From: Lentisphaerae bacterium GWF2_50_93
Lineage (GTDB): Bacteria; Verrucomicrobiota; Lentisphaeria; Victivallales; GWF2-50-93
Direction: 5' to 3'
Assembly: GCA_001804815.1 (NCBI GenBank)
Contig: MHBI01000092.1
Location: forward strand, 1-64,000
Length of the DNA: 64,000 bases
Under the pieces are notes generated by a model. That model ran no database searches. It worked only from the letters and a program-made list of their open reading frames with translations, and was not told the DNA's origin. The translations under genes and the position numbers were made by a program. This document shows positions 7,851 through 16,048 of this stretch, piece by piece (position 1 is the stretch's first letter; the number at the start of each line of letters is the position of its first letter).

Positions 7851-8957
7851 CTACTCATAGAGCCCTTTGAGATTATATGCACTGAAAAGTTCCTCCAGGT
7901 CATTCTCACTGCATTCGAGCAACGACATTGCCTTTCGCACGCTTACCAGCCCCTTGTGTATGGCTTCATTCAGGATTTCGGCAAAACCTTTCGAGAAAGG
8001 AGGTGGACTGGACATTGAATTGTCGACAAAATGGTTCTTGATTTGCAGGTTGTAATATTCTTCGTCAACTTTCTGGATCAGCTTTAAACTTTTCAGACGG
8101 TAATGGGCAGCAGCCACTGAAACATGGTAGTGTATGGCAACACTTTCAAGTTTCTCCAGAAGAGGCTTTTCGGTATCCAATGTATGGAAATATTTCACTA
8201 TTGATTCCTTCGGCATTAGCAATGCGGATGCGAACCTGTCCGCCAATTTTTCACTGTGAGGCTTAGCCTCAGGCTGAGCCTGATCAATTGGCTTCGGCGG
8301 GAATATGTCCCATGTCATGAGATGGAAAAGCTCATGGGTGAGATTGAAGCTTTGCCTTCCAATGGGTTCATTCCTATTTATCAGGATGCAGTTGAGATCG
8401 TCAAGCCTGCAGGATGCGCCGGAAACATTCTTAGGGGTGTTAACATAGAGGACAGGTATATGTAATTTTTCCTCCAGTACCTTCCTGAGGTTTTCGTAAG
8501 GCACCTCAGACAATTCCCATTCCTGCACCAGATATTCGGCAATATCCTCGACTTCCTCATATCCGCTCTGCTTCGTGATTTGCATCTGCAACGAAATTGC
8601 GCTGATGCGCTTTCCGAGCATCTTTGAGAACTCACGGTAAGAAGCTATGATCTTCTTCGCCTTCTCCTCATATTCAGCAGGGACTTTTGCCTCGGCCTCG
8701 TGAGGGATCCTCCAGGAAAAAACTTCTTTTTGTGTGATAAGAAATGGATCTGTGAAATACTCCAGTGGCTTACCGAGGAATTCCATAAGCCTGATAAGTT
8801 CCTCTGACGTGACCTTGCGCTCTCCGCGCTCGATGTTGGAAATTGTCTGACGATCCTTTATTCCAAGAAAATCAGCCATTTCCTCCTGCTTGATTCCCTT
8901 TGAATTGCGGGCATCACGGATTCTTTCCCCGATAAGCTTTGAGATGTTTGCTTTCAT
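7851..8957 (-). CDS. XRE regulator fused to ImmA/IrrE metallopeptidase
   Basis: A 368-residue two-domain protein. Residues 1-65 are an XRE helix-turn-helix (ISKLIGERIRDARNSKGIK, with recognition-helix region IKDRQTISNIERGERKV). The middle is an ImmA/IrrE zinc peptidase with HELFH at 208-212 and the third-ligand region EKLADRFASALLMP (Glu about 236). The C-terminal 110 residues form a substrate-reading domain. Such proteins repress an operon and can cleave a regulator when triggered. Here it is the upstream gene of the PIN toxin operon and the likely antitoxin or repressor. The inverted repeat at 9007-9029 in the divergent region toward fic could be its operator, though this is not shown. Confidence 0.85.
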   Translation of the reverse strand: MKANISKLIGERIRDARNSKGIKQEEMADFLGIKDRQTISNIERGERKVTSEELIRLMEFLGKPLEYFTDPFLITQKEVFSWRIPHEAEAKVPAEYEEKAKKIIASYREFSKMLGKRISAISLQMQITKQSGYEEVEDIAEYLVQEWELSEVPYENLRKVLEEKLHIPVLYVNTPKNVSGASCRLDDLNCILINRNEPIGRQSFNLTHELFHLMTWDIFPPKPIDQAQPEAKPHSEKLADRFASALLMPKESIVKYFHTLDTEKPLLEKLESVAIHYHVSVAAAHYRLKSLKLIQKVDEEYYNLQIKNHFVDNSMSSPPPFSKGFAEILNEAIHKGLVSVRKAMSLLECSENDLEELFSAYNLKGLYE

Positions 8958-9006
8958 AATTCACCCCTTGTTTGGCGTGAACGCACCCTTTTTTTGGCAT
9001 GTTAAA

Positions 9007-9029
9007 CCGAGCGCACAAAAGTGCCTCGG
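9007..9029. promoter_or_regulatory. Imperfect inverted repeat in divergent intergenic region
   Basis: CCGAG and CACAAAAGTG with a closing CTCGG form an interrupted palindrome between the XRE-ImmA gene and the fic gene. The position suits an autoregulatory operator. The surrounding 8958-9238 stretch is strongly AT-rich and holds no other recognisable feature. Confidence 0.35.
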
Positions 9030-9238
9030 CGTAAAATTTAGGTTTGTTTTTTATAACAGATTGTAAATCTATATCCAATTATATCTATTGCAAATGCTAA
9101 ATGCAAGTTATTGTTGCATTACTATTATTGCAATGAGAGAAGCAAAGTTTTTATAAAAATACAAGGACATTTTACTTGACAAGAATTATGACAAAAACGA
9201 TACTATATTTGTCATTTAAAATGGAGGCACATTGTTTT

Positions 9239-10435
9239 ATGAATACGCTGGATCAATATATTTCATCTAAATTCCCTCATATATGCTATCGCAAAAGCTG
9301 GGGATTAAGTGAAAAAACTATGTTCAAGCTGGGGCAATGCGCTGCAATAGTCCAATCGATAAAATATTTGCCAATTTCTCCATCTGTAAGAGAAAATTTA
9401 TTGAAAGTTTCACTTATTAAAGGGGCAATGGCAACAACAGCCATAGAGGGAAACACGCTTTCTGAAGAAGAGGCAGTTGCAGTTGCCGAAGGGGAAAAAC
9501 TGCCTGAAAGCCGTGAGTATCTTGGAACCGAGGTGAAAAACGTCCTTGATGCTTTGAATCAGATCTTTAATGAAACTGTAAAGAACAATGCTGTTTCATA
9601 CATATCTCCTGAGCTAATAAAAAATTTTCATGGTATGATTGGCAAGGAACTGGGAGTACATTTTGAAGCCATACCGGGAAAATTCAGGGAGAACAATGTT
9701 GTCGTTGGAACATACCGTGCCCCTGAATATAATTTCGTATCTGAGTTAATGCAAAGACTTTGCGACTGGCTCAAGAACGAATTTAAGTTCCGCCATGATG
9801 AAGAACAGGATTTTCTGGATGCGGTAATAGAATCCATCGTGACACATGTCTATGTGGCCTGGATACATCCTTTTGGAGACGGAAATGGAAGAACGGCTCG
9901 CCTGCTTGAATTCTATTTGCTCCTGCGCGGCGGAATGCCCAACATCTGCTCACACATTTTGTCAAATCATTACAATGAGACAAGAAGCGAATATTACAGA
10001 CAGTTGGATCATGCTGGAAAGACAAGGCAGTTAACTGATTTCATTGACTATGCAGTTCAGGGATTCCTTGATGGCCTCTCAGATGTTTTATGGAACATTC
10101 AGAAACATCAGATGAATAATTCCTGGAAAAATTATGTCTATGATATTTTTGATGCTCATAAGAAAATAAACAAACCGAAGAGAAACAGAATGCGTTCGTT
10201 GGTATTGAATCTTGAATTCTTCAAAGAATATTCGCTGGAAGAGATTCAATTAATCAATGTCGATCTGGCGGCGCAGTACAAGATATTGTCTAAAAGAACA
10301 ATAGACAGGGATGTAGCCGATCTTGTTTCAATGGGCCTTATGGAAATGAAAGGAAACAAATATATCTCTCAAATAAGTTCCCTCGTCAAACAGCTGCCAA
10401 CGAAACGGCAGATTCAGCAAAAGGTATCAAGTTGA
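9239..10435 (+). CDS. Fic-domain protein, self-inhibited class
   Basis: Fic enzymes usually transfer AMP from ATP to a hydroxyl group of a target protein. The active-site motif HPFGDGNGRTAR is complete at residues 210-221 counted from the ATG at 9239. An N-terminal inhibitory motif of the (S/T)xxxE(G/N) type is present as TTAIEGN at 66-72, with the blocking glutamate at residue 70, so activity should be auto-restrained. The C-terminal 100 residues contain a winged-helix-like segment (LAAQYKILSKRTIDRDVADL) that may bind DNA. The ATG is chosen for GGAGG about 11 bases upstream; an in-frame ATG at 9176 lacks a ribosome site. It runs opposite to its neighbours and stands alone. Target unknown. 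Confidence 0.9.
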   Translation: MNTLDQYISSKFPHICYRKSWGLSEKTMFKLGQCAAIVQSIKYLPISPSVRENLLKVSLIKGAMATTAIEGNTLSEEEAVAVAEGEKLPESREYLGTEVKNVLDALNQIFNETVKNNAVSYISPELIKNFHGMIGKELGVHFEAIPGKFRENNVVVGTYRAPEYNFVSELMQRLCDWLKNEFKFRHDEEQDFLDAVIESIVTHVYVAWIHPFGDGNGRTARLLEFYLLLRGGMPNICSHILSNHYNETRSEYYRQLDHAGKTRQLTDFIDYAVQGFLDGLSDVLWNIQKHQMNNSWKNYVYDIFDAHKKINKPKRNRMRSLVLNLEFFKEYSLEEIQLINVDLAAQYKILSKRTIDRDVADLVSMGLMEMKGNKYISQISSLVKQLPTKRQIQQKVSS

Positions 10436-10483
10436 CATTTGTCCCGGCGTGGGTCTACCTGATGTCTGAAATGCCTTTCGATT

Positions 10484-10555
10484 TCATAATTCCCCCTTGA
10501 AGGCGCGGTCGAGAATGGAGGGCAGTAACGCATCCAGTTCCTGGACAATCTCGAA
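10484..10555 (-). pseudogene. Leftover 3' tail of an hsdS gene (copy 2)
   Basis: Immediately after the stop codon of the nuclease-like gene, and in the same frame, the minus strand reads FEIVQ then ELDALLPSILDRAFKGEL and a TGA stop. An ATG overlaps the stop as ATGA but opens only a ten-codon frame (MKSKGISDIR). The DNA is nearly identical to 7182-7253. Confidence 0.8.
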
Positions 10556-11839
10556 TTAATCAGCCTCATCGGCTCGTTCCTCATAATCTTCTAGCACGTG
10601 GTCTGAAAGATGCGCCAGATGTTTTTCTTCTCTGATTTCAGTAATATTTTCGTAGGAAAGATATGAGCACATTTCGGAAAGAGCCCTTCCTTCGAGGAGA
10701 GAAAAAACAGGACGACGAATCTCTTGCAGCACCTTCTCCCGCTTTGCTTCTGGAGCCACGATATGCAATTTGATACTCATGTTTGGTTGCAAGGCGATCA
10801 AATCCGCCATTCGAAGCAGTCCGGAATACACAGAAGTCGTATGCTCGACTTCAAAGGCACGCACGATTGATCTTTTTCTGAGCCACAGGACATCTATCTG
10901 TTCAATCGTCTTTATGGTTGTGTCATCGTAGTTCAGGGGTAGGCTATCTAACAAATCGCTTTCAGCAGGTTTCCATTTCTTAAGGACTCTGCCTCGGTCA
11001 GCTTTTGGTAGCCATATCTTGAACCCCATGCGCGTTCCTATTTCAGCAATAACTGCCTGAATTTGATGAGACTTTCGAATTTCCTCTTCACCTGCATCTT
11101 CTTCATCTGAGTCATTACTTTCAGGGACAATCACGCTGACACTTTTATCCGGCCTATTGATTGTGTGCTGCTTCTTCCAGAGAGCCTTAACTGGTTCAAA
11201 ATACCAGAAGCGTGATTGTGTTCGTGCGGATCCATCTATTCCAAGGACTTGGATTTCTTCTTTCAGGATAATGTTGCTCTGAACGATTCTCACCCCAATG
11301 CTCATGCTGTCCCATTTCAAGCGCAATGGGCTCTCCAAAAAATCTATAAGAGACTTGCGATCGTTGAGCGAAATGATAGAAAGGTTGTTAAACGGATCTT
11401 GTGCAGCTAGAAATACGCCGATTGTATTACCGCTCTTTCCAGTGAGGTTGTTCCTGTTCTTTTCGTTCATCTTATACAGTTCATCAATCAATGCAGATTT
11501 CTTGTCAGGCTCTTCCTCCTTCAATATCGCATCAACGAGGCGAGCTAGCTTTTTATCAGAGCGGAAACAGTTGAATAGCCTTCTCCAGGCTCCTTGTGCA
11601 ACCATGGCTCGCGCCACAGCTTCGCTTTGCTTGGTATTACCTTTGCCTTTCGAGTCAAGGATTCGGATGATTACATCGCATTCATCATCAGAAAGAGGGC
11701 TTGAACCTGGCGCCATAACTTGCTTTGACCAAAACTTCCGGAAAGTAGCGCTGTGGTTTTTCCAGATCAAATCTTTAGCCTTGCGATCGTAAGATTCAAA
11801 GAACTTCGGAATGAATTGTTTGATTGATGATTTGCTCAT
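10556..11839 (-). CDS. Putative PD-(D/E)xK-type nuclease in the type I restriction operon
   Basis: I do not recognise a named family, but the C-terminal third has the marks of a restriction-endonuclease-like fold: a helix with a conserved Glu (about 266), then Asp316 in EQIDVLWL, and FEVEHTT with Glu330 and Glu332. The ExE ending, instead of ExK, recalls BamHI. The N-terminal 200 residues are helical and of unknown function, and an acidic linker (about 238-254) joins the halves. The ATG overlaps the stop of an hsdS remnant (ATGA), so this gene once followed an hsdS directly with coupled translation. It ends the hsdR-ATPase-hsdMS transcription unit and is probably an accessory effector. Cytoplasmic. 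Confidence 0.6.
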   Translation of the reverse strand: MSKSSIKQFIPKFFESYDRKAKDLIWKNHSATFRKFWSKQVMAPGSSPLSDDECDVIIRILDSKGKGNTKQSEAVARAMVAQGAWRRLFNCFRSDKKLARLVDAILKEEEPDKKSALIDELYKMNEKNRNNLTGKSGNTIGVFLAAQDPFNNLSIISLNDRKSLIDFLESPLRLKWDSMSIGVRIVQSNIILKEEIQVLGIDGSARTQSRFWYFEPVKALWKKQHTINRPDKSVSVIVPESNDSDEEDAGEEEIRKSHQIQAVIAEIGTRMGFKIWLPKADRGRVLKKWKPAESDLLDSLPLNYDDTTIKTIEQIDVLWLRKRSIVRAFEVEHTTSVYSGLLRMADLIALQPNMSIKLHIVAPEAKREKVLQEIRRPVFSLLEGRALSEMCSYLSYENITEIREEKHLAHLSDHVLEDYEERADEAD

Positions 11840-11985
11840 AATTCTCCTTTAAAAGCTTTGTCTAAGATGGAGGGCAATAACGCATCCAGTTCCTAGGTCT
11901 CAGACTGCAGCTTTTTCAGCCTGTCCACGTTCACCTGCAATGCGTCAAGCTCCGCCACTATCCGGCGCTGTGTAATCGAGCACAT
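11836..11985 (-). pseudogene. Leftover hsdS C-terminal segment with in-frame stop (copy 1)
   Basis: Between hsdMS and the nuclease-like gene the minus strand reads ITQRRIVAELDALQ, then VDRLKKLQSET, a TAG stop, and in the same frame ELDALLPSILDKAFKGEL and TGA. This is a recognisable HsdS coiled-coil and C-terminus broken only by the TAG. The TGA overlaps the ATG of the nuclease-like gene. A canonical hsdS therefore existed here and was lost apart from its last 50 codons. Confidence 0.85.
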
Positions 11986-11989
11986 GTTC

Positions 11990-14182
11990 TTATTCAAAAA
12001 TATAATTCGCAATGTTTGGTACTGCGCCGTCTGCTGCTGTCATCAATTTTTCCGTTTCTGATCGGAAGCGTTCTAAGAGGCGGGATAGCTTTATGAACGA
12101 TTGTTGAATTGTTTTATCTGGCAACGGAACAGGCTCATTCAGAAAGATGGTTTCCTTAAGACGTTTGCGATTTGTGGTGCCTTTGCTTGCGTGCTTGCAA
12201 GCTTCAACAAAGCCATGAGACCGAAGGAGAATAGCCAAGAATTCAGGTTCAATTACGTCAAGGTTCACTTTGAATACTGGAAAATCTTGGGTGACTACTC
12301 CGCCATCGAGTTCTTCAGGTAAGATCGCAAAGGCTCCATTCCGGGCGTCAATCCGACTCATAATTAGCTGTCCCGTCCGCACTAGGAATTGAGGTCGAGT
12401 CTGAATCTCAGATCCAAGAAGTTCCTTTCTCAGGACTGCTCCCTTTCCGTAGAGTTTGACAGTCACTTGCTTATAGGTGGTTAAATCGTCCAGAACAGCC
12501 TCTTCTTTAATCGGCAATAGGCATATCTTTAGAGGCGTTCTCGCCCATTTCTTTGGGTCAAGAGTTTTGAACTGTACTACTGAACTTTGAAGTTCCGCGA
12601 GACATTTTGAGAGAGGTGCTTGCGATTTTGAAATGTCCTCTAAAACTTGCGGTATATTGAGTGCTGTGAGTTGCTTTTTTCTAGGATTTCGGAAATCAAA
12701 AGAAAAGCCCGCATTGGCAATTGCGTCACGAGTAACAAACCATGACTGAGAGGTTTCCTCGCGCTTGAACCACCAATTGATTAAAGGTTGAAGCTCCTCG
12801 AATCGAAGCGGAATGCTTCGCGTATAACACGGGTTCTGCATATTCTGACGGTGGGAAGGAACTTCGTGCTCGTAAAACCAAACTCCTTTCGTTGTTGTGT
12901 CGCGGTCGAAAAACAACAAGTTTGTTTGGATGTCAGAATACGGTTCAAAAACTCCTTTTGGCAAGCGAACTATTGTATGCAGATTGAAATCTTCCACGAT
13001 TTCACGGCGAACTCTTCCAGCAACACCGCCATCGCTCATCACACTTTCCGGCACGACCACGGCTGCGCGGGATTTGCCTCCTTGCCTCCGTAATTTACGC
13101 ATAATCAACTGCAAAAACAGCATGGCAGTTTCCGATGTCTGTTTGTCTTCTGGGAAATTTCCTTGGATTCCTTTCTCTTCCTCTCCACCAAATGGAGGAT
13201 TTGTGAGGATAACGTCCACTCGGTCGCGTTCGCCTATGTCAGTGAGCTTGTGGCGGAGGGAGTTGCCGGGATCAATCTGGGGTGCATCGAGTCCGTGCAG
13301 GAGCAGGTTCATCTGGCATAGCAGATATGGCAGAGATTTTGGTTCACAACCGAGGAGCGACTTTTCCTGCAAAATTTTGCGGTCGGCCACCGTCTTTACC
13401 TGCTTTGACAGGTGATTATAAGCCTCAACCAGGAATCCGCCGGTACCACTGGCGGGATCGAGCACAATCTCCCCGAGACGCGGATTTGTTACAGTCACCA
13501 TGAGTCGAACGACGGCGCGAGGCGTGTAGAACTCGCCGGAATCGCCAGCGGCATCGCGCATTTCGCGGAGCATGGACTCGTAGAGAGCGCCCAGCGTATG
13601 CAGTTCATCACTTGAAGTGAAATGGATGGCAGCGATCTTATTTATGACATCCCGCAGGAGATAACCGCTCTTCATGCGGTTATCAACTCCCTTGAACACG
13701 GTGGCGATGACGTCGCGGCGGTCGTCGCCATTCGAGCTTGTGAGCGTTCTCAAATAACGAAAAAGTCCAGGACCTCTTTTCGCCTTCGCCGAATGCCCCG
13801 GAGATAAGGGCGAAGGACGAACCGCGCCGTAGCTTCCAAGTGAAGGCGGGTTGCCGTTGGGAAGAACAGTCTCTTCATTGTTGATAAATGACAGGAGTTC
13901 GTCACCGGTGACGCCATCGGGCTTCGCGGCCCAGTCACGCCAGCGATAAGGTGCCTCGACGGCTGGCTTAAACTTCTTCCCGGAAAGCTTTGTCTCTTCC
14001 TCGCGCTGTATCTCCAAGTCATCAAGAAACTTTAAGAACATAATCCAGGTAAGCATCGGCAACCGGTCAAGATCGCCATTCAGCCCCTTATCCTTGCGCA
14101 TGATGTCCCGCGCGGATTTGAGAAGTGAGCCGAGAGATTGGACGGTGGTGGGTGATGATAACTGTTTTACTGATTTGCTCAT
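11990..14182 (-). CDS. Type I restriction HsdM-HsdS fusion (single target-recognition domain)
   Basis: Residues 1-510 are an adenine N6-methyltransferase: N-terminal helical domain, SAM motif DPASGTGGF at 242-250 and catalytic NPPF at 328-331. Residues about 515-730 resemble one HsdS half, with TPLKICLLPIK at the start of the target domain and a coiled coil at LSRLLERFRSETEK. A single recognition domain implies that two fused subunits assemble to read a bipartite or palindromic site. About 25 residues around 111-136, including AVRPSPLSPGHSAKAKR, interrupt the usual run into GPGLFRYLRTL and look like a translated repeat insertion. The start codon directly abuts the stop of the ATPase gene, showing tight coupling. 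Confidence 0.85.
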   Translation of the reverse strand: MSKSVKQLSSPTTVQSLGSLLKSARDIMRKDKGLNGDLDRLPMLTWIMFLKFLDDLEIQREEETKLSGKKFKPAVEAPYRWRDWAAKPDGVTGDELLSFINNEETVLPNGNPPSLGSYGAVRPSPLSPGHSAKAKRGPGLFRYLRTLTSSNGDDRRDVIATVFKGVDNRMKSGYLLRDVINKIAAIHFTSSDELHTLGALYESMLREMRDAAGDSGEFYTPRAVVRLMVTVTNPRLGEIVLDPASGTGGFLVEAYNHLSKQVKTVADRKILQEKSLLGCEPKSLPYLLCQMNLLLHGLDAPQIDPGNSLRHKLTDIGERDRVDVILTNPPFGGEEEKGIQGNFPEDKQTSETAMLFLQLIMRKLRRQGGKSRAAVVVPESVMSDGGVAGRVRREIVEDFNLHTIVRLPKGVFEPYSDIQTNLLFFDRDTTTKGVWFYEHEVPSHRQNMQNPCYTRSIPLRFEELQPLINWWFKREETSQSWFVTRDAIANAGFSFDFRNPRKKQLTALNIPQVLEDISKSQAPLSKCLAELQSSVVQFKTLDPKKWARTPLKICLLPIKEEAVLDDLTTYKQVTVKLYGKGAVLRKELLGSEIQTRPQFLVRTGQLIMSRIDARNGAFAILPEELDGGVVTQDFPVFKVNLDVIEPEFLAILLRSHGFVEACKHASKGTTNRKRLKETIFLNEPVPLPDKTIQQSFIKLSRLLERFRSETEKLMTAADGAVPNIANYIFE
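13775..13852 (-). repeat. In-frame palindromic insertion inside hsdMS
   Basis: CCTTCGCC near 13783 and GGGCGAAGG near 13808 form an inverted repeat inside the methyltransferase gene. Its translation (PSPLSPGHSAKAKR) is low in complexity, is of a type seen in translated REP-like repeats, and separates two well-conserved HsdM blocks. The reading frame stays open. Confidence 0.5.
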
Positions 14183-16045
14183 TTAATTTCGCTTAGTTAT
14201 GGGTAATGAAAATTTAGAATGGACGGTGTCATCAGAAAATTCAAATTCGGTTTGAGTCGCATCTACAATCTTTTTAAGTTTCATGCAACAGATAAATTTC
14301 CTATCAGAAGTATTGAAAGACAAAACGTCAAGAATTCTATTGTATGTATTCCAATCAACAGATGCGTGCTGCTTTAAAGATTCTACCGAATCAATCTCTC
14401 GTCTTTCGTATGCAACCTGAACACTCCCGATGAAGATGCCAATAGCGTAAGATAGATGCTGTCGCAGATTGACATCACATACTCCGGAAGCAGCATCCAG
14501 AATCGGGATAAGGTCAGCGTAGCGCGTCTCAGTAACGGTTATATCCGAATTTGATAGGATAAAGTCCCTTTCGCTTTCAAAAGTAGAAGCTTTAGCTCGA
14601 TCAGGAACCTTGAAAATCGAACCTGTGTAACTTGCCAAATGGTTCTCAAGCGCACCTTTGGGAAGCAAAAAAACACCAGCTTCTCGCGAAGCTTCTGCAA
14701 TTTGCTTTATTTTTGCGTAGATATAATCGATTTCACCGACCTTGTCTGGTAGAGATTGAGCGAGTAAATCTCTTTTGTGGATCGTTCCAATAATAATCCG
14801 GTAACGCTTATCTTCTCTTTCTGAAACTCCTTGAAGGGCAGTTTTGATTTCCTCGATCATTGAGTCTGATGACGACTCCACTGCGAGAATTAGTGTATCC
14901 ATCCGTACATTCAGTTCTCGGATTGCTTCCATAAAATCAGGGCCGATGCCTTGCTCTGATGTAAACTTTTTGCAACGAGCTTCTTCGGAGATGGAGTTTC
15001 TGAAATTCCCGCGAGTTATTACGTCAAGATCGGATATGAATTGCGCACTTATTTTCAAATTCTGGCAAAGTCGAAAAAAGAAATCCTGTTCGTCTTTTCC
15101 ATTCACATCAATGAAGCAAGCACCTGTCGCCCCTATAAGCTTTGCGCGACTGTCTTCAATCAGTGTAAACAATTGTTGGTCGGTGTAGCCTTCAACAAAA
15201 ATTGGTCTCTGCGCGAAGAAAAACTGTTTGTGATGCGTGTTCAGACGGGGAAGTAAGCGCTTCAAAGTGTATTCGTCCTGCGTACTCAAAGTACCAATGC
15301 ATGAAGGCGCTTCTGCAGTATGGAAAACCACACACTGTCGAAGATCGTCCAGAACACGAAAATCCAAAAGATATGGGGAATGTGTAATCAGAAAAAAAAC
15401 TTTTGCGTCAGGATTTGTTCTTGGATCTCCCGCCGCTCTTCGGATTTCTGCCAATAAAAAACTTTGGAATTGAGGATGTAAATGTAACTCGGGCTCATCG
15501 ATAATTAGAGCTTTATATTCATCATCATAGAGAAAAGCTAAAATTGCGATTAACTCCTTAAGTCCATGACATTCAGACTCCTTCATAAGATATTCTGCTC
15601 CACCACGTATTTTCTGAATCTTTGGCTTTAAGAATCCACCCTCCTCCGCGAATCTAATGCGCCTTCCGAAAATACTAGACAGGAAAGCTTCGATTCGAAT
15701 ACGAACATTAAGCTTTTCTCTGAGGATTACAAAAGCGTCTGCGATCAAGCCTTGCGCAGCACTTTCTGTTTTGAAATAAGCATATTCTCCGATATCATAT
15801 CCCCGATACAGCCTTCCGTTATGTCCCATAATATTTTGATGCTTTTCTAAGCCAGCGAGTCGTTCAGCGCTCAAATACCTTGGATTTAATTTCTCCTTAA
15901 CAAGGATACTTTTGAGTTGATCAGCAAAGCGTGTTTTTCCAGTGCCATTTGATCCCACAAGATAATTAACGCTGCCCCATTCTGATTTTATGAAAGGCTG
16001 ATTACCCCAAAGGTCGGGAATACTGATTGAAACGGGAATATTCAT
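14183..16045 (-). CDS. OLD-like AAA ATPase with TOPRIM domain, inside the restriction operon
   Basis: A 620-residue protein. The ABC-type ATPase has Walker A GSNGTGKT at 31-38, a signature-like region GLKEL near 161, Walker B LIIDEPELHLHP at about 180-191 and ITHSPYLLD at 220-228. A TOPRIM domain follows, with IFVEGYTDQQ (Glu285) and SDLDV (Asp339, Asp341), the arrangement of OLD-family nucleases. The last 250 residues are unassigned. Such ATPase-TOPRIM proteins serve in phage defence (P2 OLD, Gabija GajA, PARIS). Here the gene sits between hsdR and hsdMS with gaps of three and zero bases, so it is co-made with the restriction enzyme. Whether it guards, regulates or supplements restriction is unknown. 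Confidence 0.8.
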   Translation of the reverse strand: MNIPVSISIPDLWGNQPFIKSEWGSVNYLVGSNGTGKTRFADQLKSILVKEKLNPRYLSAERLAGLEKHQNIMGHNGRLYRGYDIGEYAYFKTESAAQGLIADAFVILREKLNVRIRIEAFLSSIFGRRIRFAEEGGFLKPKIQKIRGGAEYLMKESECHGLKELIAILAFLYDDEYKALIIDEPELHLHPQFQSFLLAEIRRAAGDPRTNPDAKVFFLITHSPYLLDFRVLDDLRQCVVFHTAEAPSCIGTLSTQDEYTLKRLLPRLNTHHKQFFFAQRPIFVEGYTDQQLFTLIEDSRAKLIGATGACFIDVNGKDEQDFFFRLCQNLKISAQFISDLDVITRGNFRNSISEEARCKKFTSEQGIGPDFMEAIRELNVRMDTLILAVESSSDSMIEEIKTALQGVSEREDKRYRIIIGTIHKRDLLAQSLPDKVGEIDYIYAKIKQIAEASREAGVFLLPKGALENHLASYTGSIFKVPDRAKASTFESERDFILSNSDITVTETRYADLIPILDAASGVCDVNLRQHLSYAIGIFIGSVQVAYERREIDSVESLKQHASVDWNTYNRILDVLSFNTSDRKFICCMKLKKIVDATQTEFEFSDDTVHSKFSLPITKRN

Positions 16046-16048
16046 TTT

